A stretch of DNA of 64,000 nt from Cladocopium goreaui (taxonomy: Eukaryota > Sar > Dinophyceae > Suessiales > Symbiodiniaceae): NCBI GenBank assembly GCA_947184155.2, contig CAMXCT020001128.1, forward strand, positions 1-64,000, written 5' to 3'. This document shows positions 55,023-64,000 of this stretch, piece by piece. The translations under genes were made by a program, and so were the position numbers. The notes below the pieces were generated by a model. The model ran no database searches, was not told the DNA's origin, and worked only from the letters and a program-made list of their open reading frames with translations. Every line of letters starts with the position of its first letter. Within the stretch, counting starts at the first letter, position 1.

Positions 55023-55253
55023 TGTGAATCGGAGGTTGTCTCCCCGATTATGTATTGTTGCTTAGTCTTGGGGTTGATGTCCAAAACGACGACGTCACGA
55101 TGAATGCAGTTTCGGCATGGCGTTGTTTCTCGCTCTTGACATCTGCAGTAGTCTTGAGCCAAAGGGGCATTTTATGCACACCTTTGGTTATGGACGATAG
55201 TAGGATGTCTTTGTGGAATTATATACTGTGCCGTAGCCTACATCCTATTCGCA
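55023..55253 (-). repeat. 5' LTR of the copia-class element with spliced-leader relict
   Basis: This is a 231-bp LTR. On the - strand, 55163-55153 reads TTTGGCTCAAG, identical to the last 11 nt of the dinoflagellate spliced leader, preceded by GCC two bases further up as in the leader. The same sequence is in the 3' LTR at about 35963-35973. An ATAAAA box lies just upstream. Confidence 0.9.
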
Positions 55254-55400
55254 GTATCTATGTGTATCTATGTGTATCTATGTGTATCTATGTGTATCTA
55301 TGTGTATGTATGTGTATGTATATGTATGCGTATGTGTATGTATGTGTATGTGTATGTATGTGTATGTATCTATGTATCTATGTATCTATGTATATGTATA
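55254..55400. repeat. TATC/TATG microsatellite at the insertion site
   Basis: TATGTGTATC, TATG and TATC repeats abut the 5' LTR. Confidence 0.95.
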
Positions 55401-55837
55401 CGCAGTCCCAGTTCCCGAACATGCAATTATACAGTATTGCACACTGGAAATCAAAGTTTGAAGGCAGCCTCTGAGCTATTGCCGAGAGACTGCCATCATC
55501 AAAGGTGTGCTGCCCGGTTTCTTGGCACATGCATTTTTGTCCGCGCTAGCGGCACAAAGATATCGGGCCACCCGTGGGTGGTTGTTCAACGCTGTAAGGT
55601 GCAAGGGTGTGGCGCCAATTTTGGAAGCTATGTTGACGTCGGCGTTGTTTCTTACCTTGGGCCATCACAAACATCATAGGCTAGGCCCATAGGCCATAGA
55701 TCGGAGAGTTCAAAGGTTGCAAAGTCCCAAATTATGTTACATTATGCCAAAATAAAGTCTCTCCATCACTGCCTTGGGGGAGTGAAACCAGATCTGAGGA
55801 TGGAAAAAAAGGCTCTGAAGCAAAGGCTGCGGCTTAC
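55401..55837. other. unassigned sequence and probable 3' region of the ankyrin gene
   Basis: A + strand frame at about 55507-55690 has no recognised domain. On the - strand the piece containing TTAAGG/CGCCACACCC (about 55590-55680) could be a further ankyrin exon (reads like VNIASKIGATPLHLTALN), which would continue the gene below. Uncertain. Confidence 0.3.
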
Positions 55838-56211
55838 AAGACCTTCTACAAGGTCATAGTGTCCATTCATGGCAGCCATGTGTAACGGAGTCACTTCGCT
55901 GGAAGATGCTTTGTGTAGATCCGCACCGGCCACGCTCAAAGTTTTGGCTATGTCCAGGTGACCATTCTTTGCAGCAACGAACAGCGGTGTCTGTCTGTTT
56001 CTGAGAACTTCTTTATTCAAATCTGCCCTGGCGAGGCAAAGGCTTTGAACCACCTCCAAATGTCCATTCAAGCAGGCCATGTACAATGGAGTGGCACTGG
56101 TACAGGTGGGAGTCTTGTTGACATCTGCTCTCGACCTGCAGAGAACCTTCACAACTTTCACGAATCCCTTCGCAGCAGCCAGGTAGAGGGGCGTTGCTTC
56201 GATGTCCTTGG
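55838..56211 (-). CDS. ankyrin-repeat gene, exon with nearly four repeats
   Basis: The 374-bp exon is bounded on the - strand by an acceptor (CGCTTTTGTATCAG, then CC) and a donor (GTAAGC). It encodes about 124 residues with clear ankyrin repeats: ATPLYLAAAKGFVKVVKVLC, ATPLYMACLNGHLEVVQSLC, QTPLFVAAKNGHLDIAKTL and VTPLHMAAMNGHYDLVEGL, spaced about 33-35 residues. Ankyrin repeats bind partner proteins; nothing in the sequence tells the partner. It is part of a multi-exon - strand gene with the exons below. Confidence 0.8.
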
Positions 56212-56748
56212 CTGATACAAAAGCGGTTGGCAACGCTTGGCAGCTGGAGCGGAATAAAGTTGGCAAAAAATCATTGCCAGGCCCGCGCGATCCTGGAACG
56301 GACCACACATGACCACACCGACATCATTGACGTGTTGGAGCCTTTGAAAATCGCATGACCTGCTAGCCTCTCATCGCACATGGTTTCAGAAATAATGACC
56401 TTTGAGCTGTGGGGTTTCCCCGGCCTACCCCGGCCCTACCCCGAGTCACAGCCATTGGCAAATTGACAAATTGCCCAGGCTCGCCAGTTGGTTGATCCAT
56501 TTTGGCCCGAGCCTGGGCACATCATGGCACATCACAGAAATTCCGGGGATTCAACGCATGACCTTTACATTTATACAGATGTTTAAAAAATCACATGTTC
56601 ACGCACCATACATATTGTAGTAGTACAGTATACTATATAATTCCATTGGCGTGATGCAGTCTGAATATATCTGAATATAAATAATATAATTTGTCTGTCT
56701 TAGCTGTCTTAGCTGTCTTAGCTCCACTTTCCCACCACTGGTTCCCAC

Positions 56749-56876
56749 CTGGCAGAGCTGTGATACCACGAGTTCGCAGCCAGCAGATGCAGCTGCATGC
56801 AGAGGTGTGTATCGGTTCATGGCGGTGAGGGGGATGTTCACGTTGGCTTTGGCGGTCAGCAGGATTTGAACCACAC
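56749..56876 (-). CDS. ankyrin-repeat gene, exon
   Basis: Bounded by an acceptor (CCTGGTAG) and a donor (CAG|GTGGGA) on the - strand. It encodes VVQILLTAKANVNIPLTAMN and RYTPLHAAASAGCELVVSQL, one ankyrin repeat with parts of its neighbours. Confidence 0.7.
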
Positions 56877-57054
56877 CTACCAGGATGGGAGGAATCCAGC
56901 CTCGCCACTGGGGTGACCCCACCTACACAGTTGATCAGCTAGCGGCTATATAGATTATATAGTCCCTAAACAAGGCAACCCCCAAAAAAACTGTGAGTCT
57001 CGTACGAACGACCATTAGCGGTTACATGCGATTTCTAGATGTTTAAAGTACAAT

Positions 57055-57125
57055 AGTATACAATAGTGTACAATAGTATACAATAGTATACAATAGTATA
57101 CAATAGTATACAATAGTATAATATA
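57055..57125. repeat. 10-bp tandem repeat ATACAATAGT
   Basis: About seven tandem copies inside an intron of the ankyrin gene. Confidence 0.9.
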
Positions 57126-57184
57126 GTTAGTTGCATTCTGGGGATGGCGCCTCCAGCGTTGAGTCATTGCTTAGCACTAATTAC

Positions 57185-57300
57185 CCCAAAAGCCACGACA
57201 AACGCAGCAAAGGCACTCTGATTGCCCTTGCGGCAAGCCATGTGAAGAGTGGTGCATCCACTGTCCGGCAATGTCTTGTTGACATCTGCCTGGGCTGTAC
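57185..57300 (-). CDS. ankyrin-repeat gene, exon
   Basis: On the - strand it reads ADVNKTLPDSGCTTLHMACR followed by KGNQSAFAAFVVAF. An AG acceptor (AGCTCAG) precedes it and a GTAATT donor follows. Exact ends are approximate. Confidence 0.6.
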
Positions 57301-57554
57301 CTGAGCTCCGCTGGCACTGATCATTCCTTCCCTGCAGATATATATATATATAATTATATATATATCAGTAGATCAATCAATCGTATAAAATACAATATGA
57401 GGAGGGACAAACGCTTCACCAAAGGTAACTATGGTCAACTTGTCCAACAAAGTGAAGGAAATTTAAATATATATATATATAATAAATGGATCATTATCGC
57501 TTCGCTCTTCGTTTTTGCACCAGAACTGCAGTTCCAACATGTTCCAACGAGACG

Positions 57555-57630
57555 ATGGCGAGCCGCATAGGAACTGCACAATCTGACTATGACCTCCTCG
57601 AACTGCCAGAAAAAGTGGTGTGATGCCCAC
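57555..57630 (-). CDS. ankyrin-repeat gene, exon
   Basis: It reads VGITPLFLAVRGGHSQIVQF on the - strand, one ankyrin helix pair, after the acceptor TTGCACCAG. The downstream end is uncertain. Confidence 0.55.
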
Positions 57631-58077
57631 CTGGTGCAACTGGACACTGGAAATCACTGGGACACGCCGCTCGGACACGCCCCAGGTGCCAAAACATGCT
57701 GGAAGAGTTCAACACCCAACTCAGCGCGGGACAAGCCCAATACAGATAATACATGATAATACGGTATATCAGAATCATTCAGAATCCAACATGTTCATAG
57801 TCACCATGGTCCATTTGAGTTATTTTAGTCCTTTCATGTGTGTTAAAACATATTAAAAAATATTAAAACATATTAAAACATCATCCTAGTTGGTGCCTCC
57901 ATTGAACCCCGAGTCCGCCTCTGGGATGTCTCCCTGTCCCCGTTGCGCGTCCGTGGGCTCACTGCTGATGAGCTGTGTCAAATTCTGGGCGACGGCTGAC
58001 AGCGGCGAACTGTTGCTGCGATGAACAGCGCGTTTCTTCTACCATGTTCATCCATTTTCTACCCCCCGGTGTTGCGA

Positions 58078-58142
58078 ATAGTTACCTGTAAAGTTACCTG
58101 TAAATTTACCTGTAAATTTACCTGTAAATTTACCTGTGAAAG
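58078..58142. repeat. 13-bp tandem repeat TTTACCTGTAAAT
   Basis: About five near-identical units. The repeat is partly palindromic (TTTACNNGTAAA). Confidence 0.85.
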
Positions 58143-58676
58143 CTGGTGACAGCGATATTCTCATATATTCTCCATCGATACCACCGCCCAGGCGCAGCTT
58201 TCAAAGTGGCTTTGCAAACGTCGCCCCTGCAGGCGCACAAGTAGCGCACCACCTCACCGGAAGGGCTGACGGCGGCTGACGATTTGGACAAGTGATCAAC
58301 AGCTCTCCCATGCTCTCCCTGTCACAACATCACTGTAGATCACAACATGCAGTATATAATATATTATAATATGCCTAGATCTTTGTTTAAGGCACTCTAA
58401 AAAATATTTTTTTCCCGTGCTGTGGCGTAATTTCCAACTTGCAGCATCTTTTAATTTTTGGTGCGGCATTTCAACAACCACGGTTCGGATTTGTGGCGAC
58501 AAACTGAATAGCCACCTTTATCCACCTTTAAGATTGCAGCACTTGTTTCGTCCTCCAAGTGGATCTATAGCTATACGGTATACGGTATAATAGTAATACA
58601 TAGTGATACGGGTTCGGGTCTTGGGAATTGAACAATGTTGAACATCAGGCACCATCAGCTGAACGGCTGGGGGCAC

Positions 58677-58790
58677 CTCGAAATGCCCGTTCTTGGCAGC
58701 TGCATGAAGCGGAATTAGCCCTGTGTCGGAGGCGTCGACGATGAGGGCTTTGTTGGTGGCCGCACCAAAGGAACAAAGGATCTTCACCAC
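58677..58790 (-). CDS. ankyrin-repeat gene, exon
   Basis: A 114-bp exon (38 codons, phase-neutral) between acceptor CATCCAG and donor GAG|GTGCCC on the - strand. It encodes VVKILCSFGAATNKALIVDA and LIPLHAAAKNGHFE, one repeat period. Confidence 0.7.
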
Positions 58791-58961
58791 CTGGATGTCG
58801 CCATGACCAGCACCCCAGCATCCAACCAGCTAGAGATCTGGCACAGTCACTAAGTGTCACTAGCAGTCAGGTCAAAATGCCAAGGTGAGGCCTAACCATT
58901 TAACCATATTATGGTGCCATGCCAACCCCCATCCCCCATCCCACCCCCTTTTGTCAGCCTC

Positions 58962-59074
58962 CGCATGTCCATACTCTGCCGCAGTGAAGAGGGGTGACGC
59001 ACCGTAGCGCGTCGCGCCCTTGTCGGTGTCGGCGCGCAGTTCGCAAAGGATTTTCACCACACCCAGGTGGCCAC
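58962..59074 (-). CDS. ankyrin-repeat gene, exon
   Basis: Follows the acceptor GTTTTACAG on the - strand and encodes GHLGVVKILCELRADTDKGA and ASPLFTAAEYGHAE, one repeat period. The donor is not a clear GT, so the lower end is approximate; dinoflagellates also use GC and GA donors. Confidence 0.65.
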
Positions 59075-60120
59075 CTGTAAAACACCCTGCGGGACCCGTC
59101 GTGGGACGGAGGGATGGACCTTGATCCGCAATGCTACTTCCGACAAATGGAAGATATGGAAGTTCCACAAATATAATCAAATATTTATATATATATATTA
59201 TATTATATTATATTATATACACAAATATAAGGGACTGCCTATTGCATCTAATACTCCCCACAAATTAGGACGATTGGTGACTAGTGACGACAAATACAAG
59301 AATGGGTGACATGATCAAGGATCATCAAAGAATTGGTCTGCATTTGTGGCACCACCTGGCATCCCAACCGCAGATCTCCGCAGTGCCCCGGCCTTGTGCT
59401 GCTGCATACAAAGCAGTGCGCGAAGCATCATGCAAATCTGCATGAAGTTGTCGTGCTTTCGAAGGACCCACAGCATCCTTCACCAGCACAAGGGATGAAG
59501 CGAAAGAATGGGGACATCAAATTTGTATTTAGGGAAGACGGGTGGCGTTCATCAGTCAGGAAATGTCACAACTTTGTGCAATTCTTTGACATGTGATTCC
59601 GAGTGACCGCTTGGGACTATGCTATGGCAAGCAAAACCTGTGGTTGTCCTCTGCATTATTGTTAAAGCTTTCAGAGGTCTCTGACCTCTTGCCTTCTGAG
59701 ACACATGGGTAAATCAATCTCGAGTATATATAGCCATCCCCACTCAGATTCTCAGATACAGTAGGAATGTGTCTTGTATTACCATTTTTGGAAAGGGAAT
59801 CCCTTTTTCTTATGCATTTTGCGGATCATTTTCCTTCGGCACCGGCCTTGTCTGCCCCAGCCTTGCAAAGAAGCCGTGCACTGATCACCTGACCTGACAT
59901 CCCAATGGCCATGGAAGGACAAAAGAAACAACCTGGTGAAGCAACTGATGGGTAACGTTGCAATCATTGCATATGGAAGAGATATAGAGGATTCACATTC
60001 CACATGTGGATATAGGATGCTATTTATATATTATATAATATTATATCATCTCAGTGTGAGTGTGTGTAATTATCTCAGCAACCACACTTCAAGACTCATC
60101 GTGCAGTAAAAAGGGGATCG
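59075..60120. other. probable intron DNA
   Basis: (TAT)n runs at about 59190-59220 and no recognised exon. A weak + strand frame at 59333-59596 has no motif. Confidence 0.4.
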
Positions 60121-60245
60121 GCACTTCGGCCTGCCATGGCTGCCTTGTACAGGGGCGTGACACCAGGCGGAAGGCTTTGATTCACATCGGCGCCATCGGC
60201 CTTGAGGAATTTCAGGACCAAGCGATAGTCCAAATCCTTGGAACC
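60115..60245 (-). CDS. ankyrin-repeat gene, exon
   Basis: On the - strand it reads RLVLKFLKADGADVNQSLPP followed by GVTPLYKAAMAGRSADP, a further ankyrin repeat in the same orientation. Its splice ends are not certain. The gene therefore spans at least 55.8-60.25 kb. Confidence 0.6.
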
Positions 60246-60637
60246 ATGCGGTGCTTAATGGTGGTGCCATGTGCCAGCAACATGCACATGATTATGGTAC
60301 AACAGATGGTACAACAATGTACAGCATCACCAAATCACCATCCAAATCAGCATCCAATGTTACAATGCACGTGCGTCCCAAATCACTTGGGCTGCTGGGC
60401 TTTTCTGGGGCCTCCTAATTAAATGAGCACATTGCTACAGAATTTAAGATGGCACCGCCCAAATGCGAAGAAATCTCCTGCAGTCAGACTTATTTCTGCA
60501 GGGTGTCCATGTTTCATGTGAACACGTGCGGGCCGCACTTTCCCGTGGGCCAACCTCGACTCATTTCACCAAGTCACCCCTTTGGACTGAAACTTGTTGA
60601 CCAGCTCCTGGAAGGGTGACTCTCAACTGACTACATT
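60246..60637. other. unassigned sequence
   Basis: Probably intron or intergenic; no motif recognised. Confidence 0.4.
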
Positions 60638-61138
60638 TCATTGAGAAGGTTCTTCGTGCAGGTTTGCAAGAAATGGATAGAAATGGCACGAAATGTCTGC
60701 TGCAACCAACTGGGGGCCTGGTGCTGGTTCGGGGTTCGGCTGTTCAATCCGAAAAAAAAACTTTGAACTGCAGAAGATTGTAGATCCTACTTCCATCGAT
60801 TTCCAGCTTCCATCTGGCCCCACAAACCTCCCCGGCTCCTCCCTACCATTGGCCATGGCCATGGCACATTGCTTCGCCAGCTTTTCACTTCGATCTCTCC
60901 AAGCATTGACCTTGGCGCGTTCGCGCAACCACCTGGCGCAATGGACCAACCATTTTTTGGTCACGGAACGGTTCATCTGTTTACTGGCAACTAGAGGGTG
61001 TTGTTGCCTATGAGATCCTATGAGATCCTGAAGCTGGCAACCAGATCTGTCGTATCCGCGCCTCTGAATGCTGATGGCAGCCTTCTCCCGCAAGGGCTTC
61101 ATCTGCAAGAAGCGCTGCACCTGGAGCCAATTCCACAC
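60638..61138 (-). CDS. hypothetical frame, possibly 5' exons of the ankyrin gene
   Basis: A 166-codon - strand frame with basic helical stretches (KKWLVHCARWLRERAKVNAW, RSEKLAKQCAMAMANG). It is upstream of and in the same orientation as the ankyrin exons. It may hold one or two exons, with the intervening part as intron. No family recognised. Confidence 0.3.
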   Translation of the reverse strand: MWNWLQVQRFLQMKPLREKAAISIQRRGYDRSGCQLQDLIGSHRQQHPLVASKQMNRSVTKKWLVHCARWLRERAKVNAWRDRSEKLAKQCAMAMANGREEPGRFVGPDGSWKSMEVGSTIFCSSKFFFRIEQPNPEPAPGPQLVAADISCHFYPFLANLHEEPSQ

Positions 61139-61848
61139 ACTGCCCAGACTGTGAAAGTGTTTCGGTGAGTCAAAAGGTTTGTTATTTGCCAGTACGGTTC
61201 AATGATGTTTAGTTGTTTCGAATGACCTGGGGTGAAATGACCCAATTATAGATAGTGCTAATGATTGTAGCAACACTTACACCAATGATGGTACCAATGC
61301 TTGTAAATTTATAGCTGCTAATGGTATGAAACAAAATTTAATGCCATGGGGGCTATGTTATCCCATGTTGATCCATGGCTAACCTACCATGGCCAAGTGG
61401 CTATTTGGGCAGCTTCTTCTTCGATACCTTTTTGTAACGATTCCAACTGCTTCTGAGCACCATTCCTTGAGTGGCGAAGCTGGAAGGCAGGCACCCAAAA
61501 AAATGCATGGATTCCTACAATCGTACTGGCAATGAAGTGGTTAAATTTTAAATGATGTTAAATGGGCAGATTTTTGTACATCCACATTGAATAAATCATC
61601 TGATTTTGAATAGGTGTGCGAGGGCTGATTCAAATACACATGCTCTCAATGTGCAGCGTGAATTTGCACCTAACCCGAGCACCCTCCTGTAGCATCTCAG
61701 CATGAGCAGCGTCATGCATGCAATGGCAGCCTCCGATTGCCAACAGAGTTAAGATGGAAAACAAAATCAGATGGCAAATGGGTGCCATTTCTACACAAGG
61801 CGTGCTCAAGCCAGGGATTCTTTGAACTACACTAACTACACTCATCAG
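61139..61848. other. unassigned sequence
   Basis: No gene or repeat recognised. Confidence 0.4.
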
Positions 61849-61912
61849 CCGTGGTGCACTTGAGCTTGAAGTTCATCAATCTCAGCCTCAGTGAGGACAC
61901 TCTTTCCCTGGG
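61849..61912 (-). other. possible exon
   Basis: The - strand reads GKSVLTEAEIDELQAQVHHG then stop. A similar EFTEAEMAAQD piece lies at about 63440-63480 on the same strand. They may be exons of an unrecognised gene. Low confidence. Confidence 0.2.
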
Positions 61913-64000
61913 AACAGCGCATGTGTGGAAAGTTTCGCGTATGGAATCCGAAGACAGGCAAATGTCAAAGGGCAAAACCATGTCTATGTCATTTTTGATA
62001 TTTTTGGAGGTTCCATCTTCTTAAGACATGATATCTGAATGATTTTTGGATATGTTTGGTGTCTATCCCCAGCTTTGCCATCAAAGTCCACCAACCCGCT
62101 GCCCAAAGCACGTTTTCTCCTCCGAGGCGCTTGATTCGCTTTGATCGCTTGTTGCAATGCCTAAGATGACCCACTGCAAACTAAGCAGCAACGACGCGAA
62201 AAGTCACGTCAAATATCTTCACATCATGGAAGATCAAGTCAAATCAGATCAACTAACCAGTCCAATTGGACAACACTTTCAATATGTTTCAACTTAGGGA
62301 CATCAAAGGCCATCTGCCCCGCATAGATGTTCTTGCTGCGCTTCTCCCGGCCTTTGGAACTTCTCTTTGGCCTGTTCGTACTGGTGGATATTCCACACTT
62401 GCTGCACCCAAGTGATATCACAAATGGGGGTTTCTTAAAATGGGGGATCCCCAAAACCATGGGTTTCAAATGGTTTCAATACTAAAATGGTCTAACTTTG
62501 GATGATTTCAATACTAAGCCACCATTTTAAGGAAACCTCCACATGATCAAACAATGGAAAGGGTAGCTCTATCCATTTCTTGCCGTTTGCTCGTCCATGG
62601 GCACCTCTTCAGCAGTTTCCGTTCCAGAAAGGCAGCCAATTCCATGCAGCTGTGCATCACGCCATGATCTGAGCGGCCGGCACCGTCGGTATCCGGGATA
62701 TCCAAATAATTAGTTTGGATGGCCTTCAAGGTTGGATATTATATAACATTATATTAATAATAACAATTAATAATAATAATTAATAATAACATTCATAGTA
62801 ATAATAATATAATAACAATAATAATAATAATCAGTAATTAGTAATTAGTAATTAGTAAAAACCTGCGGCGCAAACAAATGGCTCTTGCCGAATTGGTGAT
62901 TAAAAAACCTCCAGTCGAGATTGCGGCCAGCAGCAATGTGGCTCCAATATTCCAACACAAAAGTCGGCTGCGAACGTCAAAGCTTCTGAAGGGAAAGTAG
63001 GGTACATTGCCGTATCCAAATAGGAGTGTAGTTATGATTTTTGTGTCATCTTTTCTCCCTTGTCTTTGTTTGGCATATCTGTTTAACGTATGAGACCAAC
63101 TAAATCTTCTGACAATTCGACAAGGATACCAAGTAACAGAAGGAACATTGGCTCTTTTGACCCTCTAAGGTTGCCTTGTCCAACCGCGGCGCTTCTGAAC
63201 ATCGGCTCAACAACCATGTTCCTGAAAAATGACCGATCCCACAGAATTAATAGATTCATCTAGATTCCTAGATGGGTATGAATCAATACCTATAGGTACA
63301 TTTTTAGTGGGATGAACATCCATTTACCAGCTATTTTGATGTGAACTACAGGGGTACCAGGGTTTTGACCCATCCCCAGATCAAAGATGATCAAAGTGGT
63401 TCAAACTTAACTCCAAGGGGCTGCTGCTTCCATCGCTCCGATCCTGGGCCGCCATCTCGGCCTCCGTGAACTCGCCCAAATGCCTAGCGCAGAACAACAA
63501 CAAACGCTGAATTCTTGCCAATCACGGTTGAATTGCCACGGTTGAATTACCGGGTTTGTACACGTGAAACAGCAAGCATCCTTGTATACCATGTATACCT
63601 GATATCACCTGATGCAGAGTAGGGCTGCAGCAATACTCGAGATGGCCAAGTGGGCGATACACCATGGCCATCCATGGCCGGGAGCTTTTGTAACGCAACT
63701 CGCGGTGTCGTGCATTGGTAGTGGAAATATGTGGAAGTGGTTGTGAAATATGATGAAATATGATCTGCATTTTGCAGCCAAGAGAAGGACTGGGATCATT
63801 TGCGCAGCCACATTTCAGCTCACTCGCATAATTAGCTAGAGGACACACAATGGCATATTATTTTAGGTTTTGAGCGAGGCAGGGGACCTTGGTTGGGACA
63901 CGGAGGGGACAGGTGGGGTGATGGGGGTGGGGAGACACGGGGATAAAGCATGACACAAAGGAAGATGTGACATAAACTGCAGCAATGTCATGTGGCAGAA
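61913..64000. other. mostly unassigned sequence with possible - strand exons
   Basis: Protein-like - strand pieces occur at about 62290-62400 (basic), 62550-62700 (GRSDHGVMHSCMELAAFLER) and 62870-62990 (a hydrophobic LLCWNIGATLLLAAIS stretch like a membrane helix). No family is recognised and no splice model was built. An (AAT)n microsatellite occupies about 62745-62865. Confidence 0.25.

Larger units (their letters stand above)
35830..55253 (-). mobile_element. giant Ty1/copia-class LTR retrotransposon
   Basis: A 19.4-kb element on the - strand has TG...CA LTRs at 55023-55253 (5') and 35830-36063 (3'). The order protease, integrase, RT, RNase H puts it in the Ty1/copia class. The flanks GTATG and GTATC agree in four of five bases, a likely target duplication inside TATG/TATC microsatellite DNA. 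A primer-binding-site candidate follows the 5' LTR, and a purine tract (GTGGGGGG on the - strand) precedes the 3' LTR. The element is about 3-4 times longer than usual copia elements because of several thousand extra codons after RNase H. LTRs differ by three substitutions and one 3-nt indel. Three frame breaks suggest this copy is no longer fully functional unless one is programmed. Confidence 0.9.

Noticed and set aside
54980-55162. 60-codon frame in the LTR and leader (and the similar 97-codon one at 35679-35972)
   Set aside because: It begins at TTG, not ATG, inside the spliced-leader match and runs across the LTR; more likely untranslated leader.

Overview
The window is nuclear DNA of a dinoflagellate, most likely a Suessiales/Symbiodiniaceae-type genome. 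The grounds are very low gene density, many microsatellites and satellite arrays, a Ty1/copia retrotransposon of the dinoflagellate type, and an LTR segment that matches the 3' end of the dinoflagellate spliced leader. The organism call is inference; no rRNA or other marker gene is present.

Layout. 1-18.5 kb has no gene I can support. It holds microsatellites, a 44-bp minisatellite with a 1-kb duplication (7.9-9.5 kb), and a family of related octamer arrays (5.1-6.2, 6.9-7.4, 10.2-10.8, 13.95-15.07 kb). These surround a TTTCGTT-rich satellite of about 135-bp monomers with a 1.1-kb higher-order period (10.8-13.95 kb). 18.52-31.68 kb is a complete Penelope-like retroelement on the + strand, flanked by 0.58-kb direct repeats. 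It encodes an N-terminal GIY-YIG plus reverse transcriptase protein and about seven accessory reading frames. Almost every frame is preceded by a pyrimidine tract and CAG that could be a trans-splice acceptor. The last four frames look like a two-gene module duplicated in tandem.

31.7-35.8 kb holds microsatellites and unassigned sequence. 35.83-55.25 kb is a 19.4-kb Ty1/copia-class LTR retrotransposon on the - strand with 231-234-bp TG...CA LTRs. Its coding region runs coiled-coil Gag, CCCH zinc fingers, aspartic protease, integrase, RT and RNase H, then more than 3,000 further codons. That extra part includes a methyltransferase-like segment, a possible SGNH-like segment and a clear Tpt1/KptA (RNA 2'-phosphotransferase) domain. 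The frame is broken at three places; one break is an exact 19-bp tandem duplication. 55.8-60.3 kb carries scattered exons of an ankyrin-repeat gene on the - strand with mostly GT-AG junctions. The rest, to 64 kb, is mostly unassigned.

Most notable idea: the copia-class element seems to prime from the anticodon-loop side of a tRNA (a half-tRNA primer). Such cleaved ends often carry 2'- or cyclic phosphates. The same element encodes a Tpt1/KptA-like 2'-phosphate-removing domain with plausible catalytic residues, so it may carry its own primer-repair activity. This is a hypothesis from sequence only.
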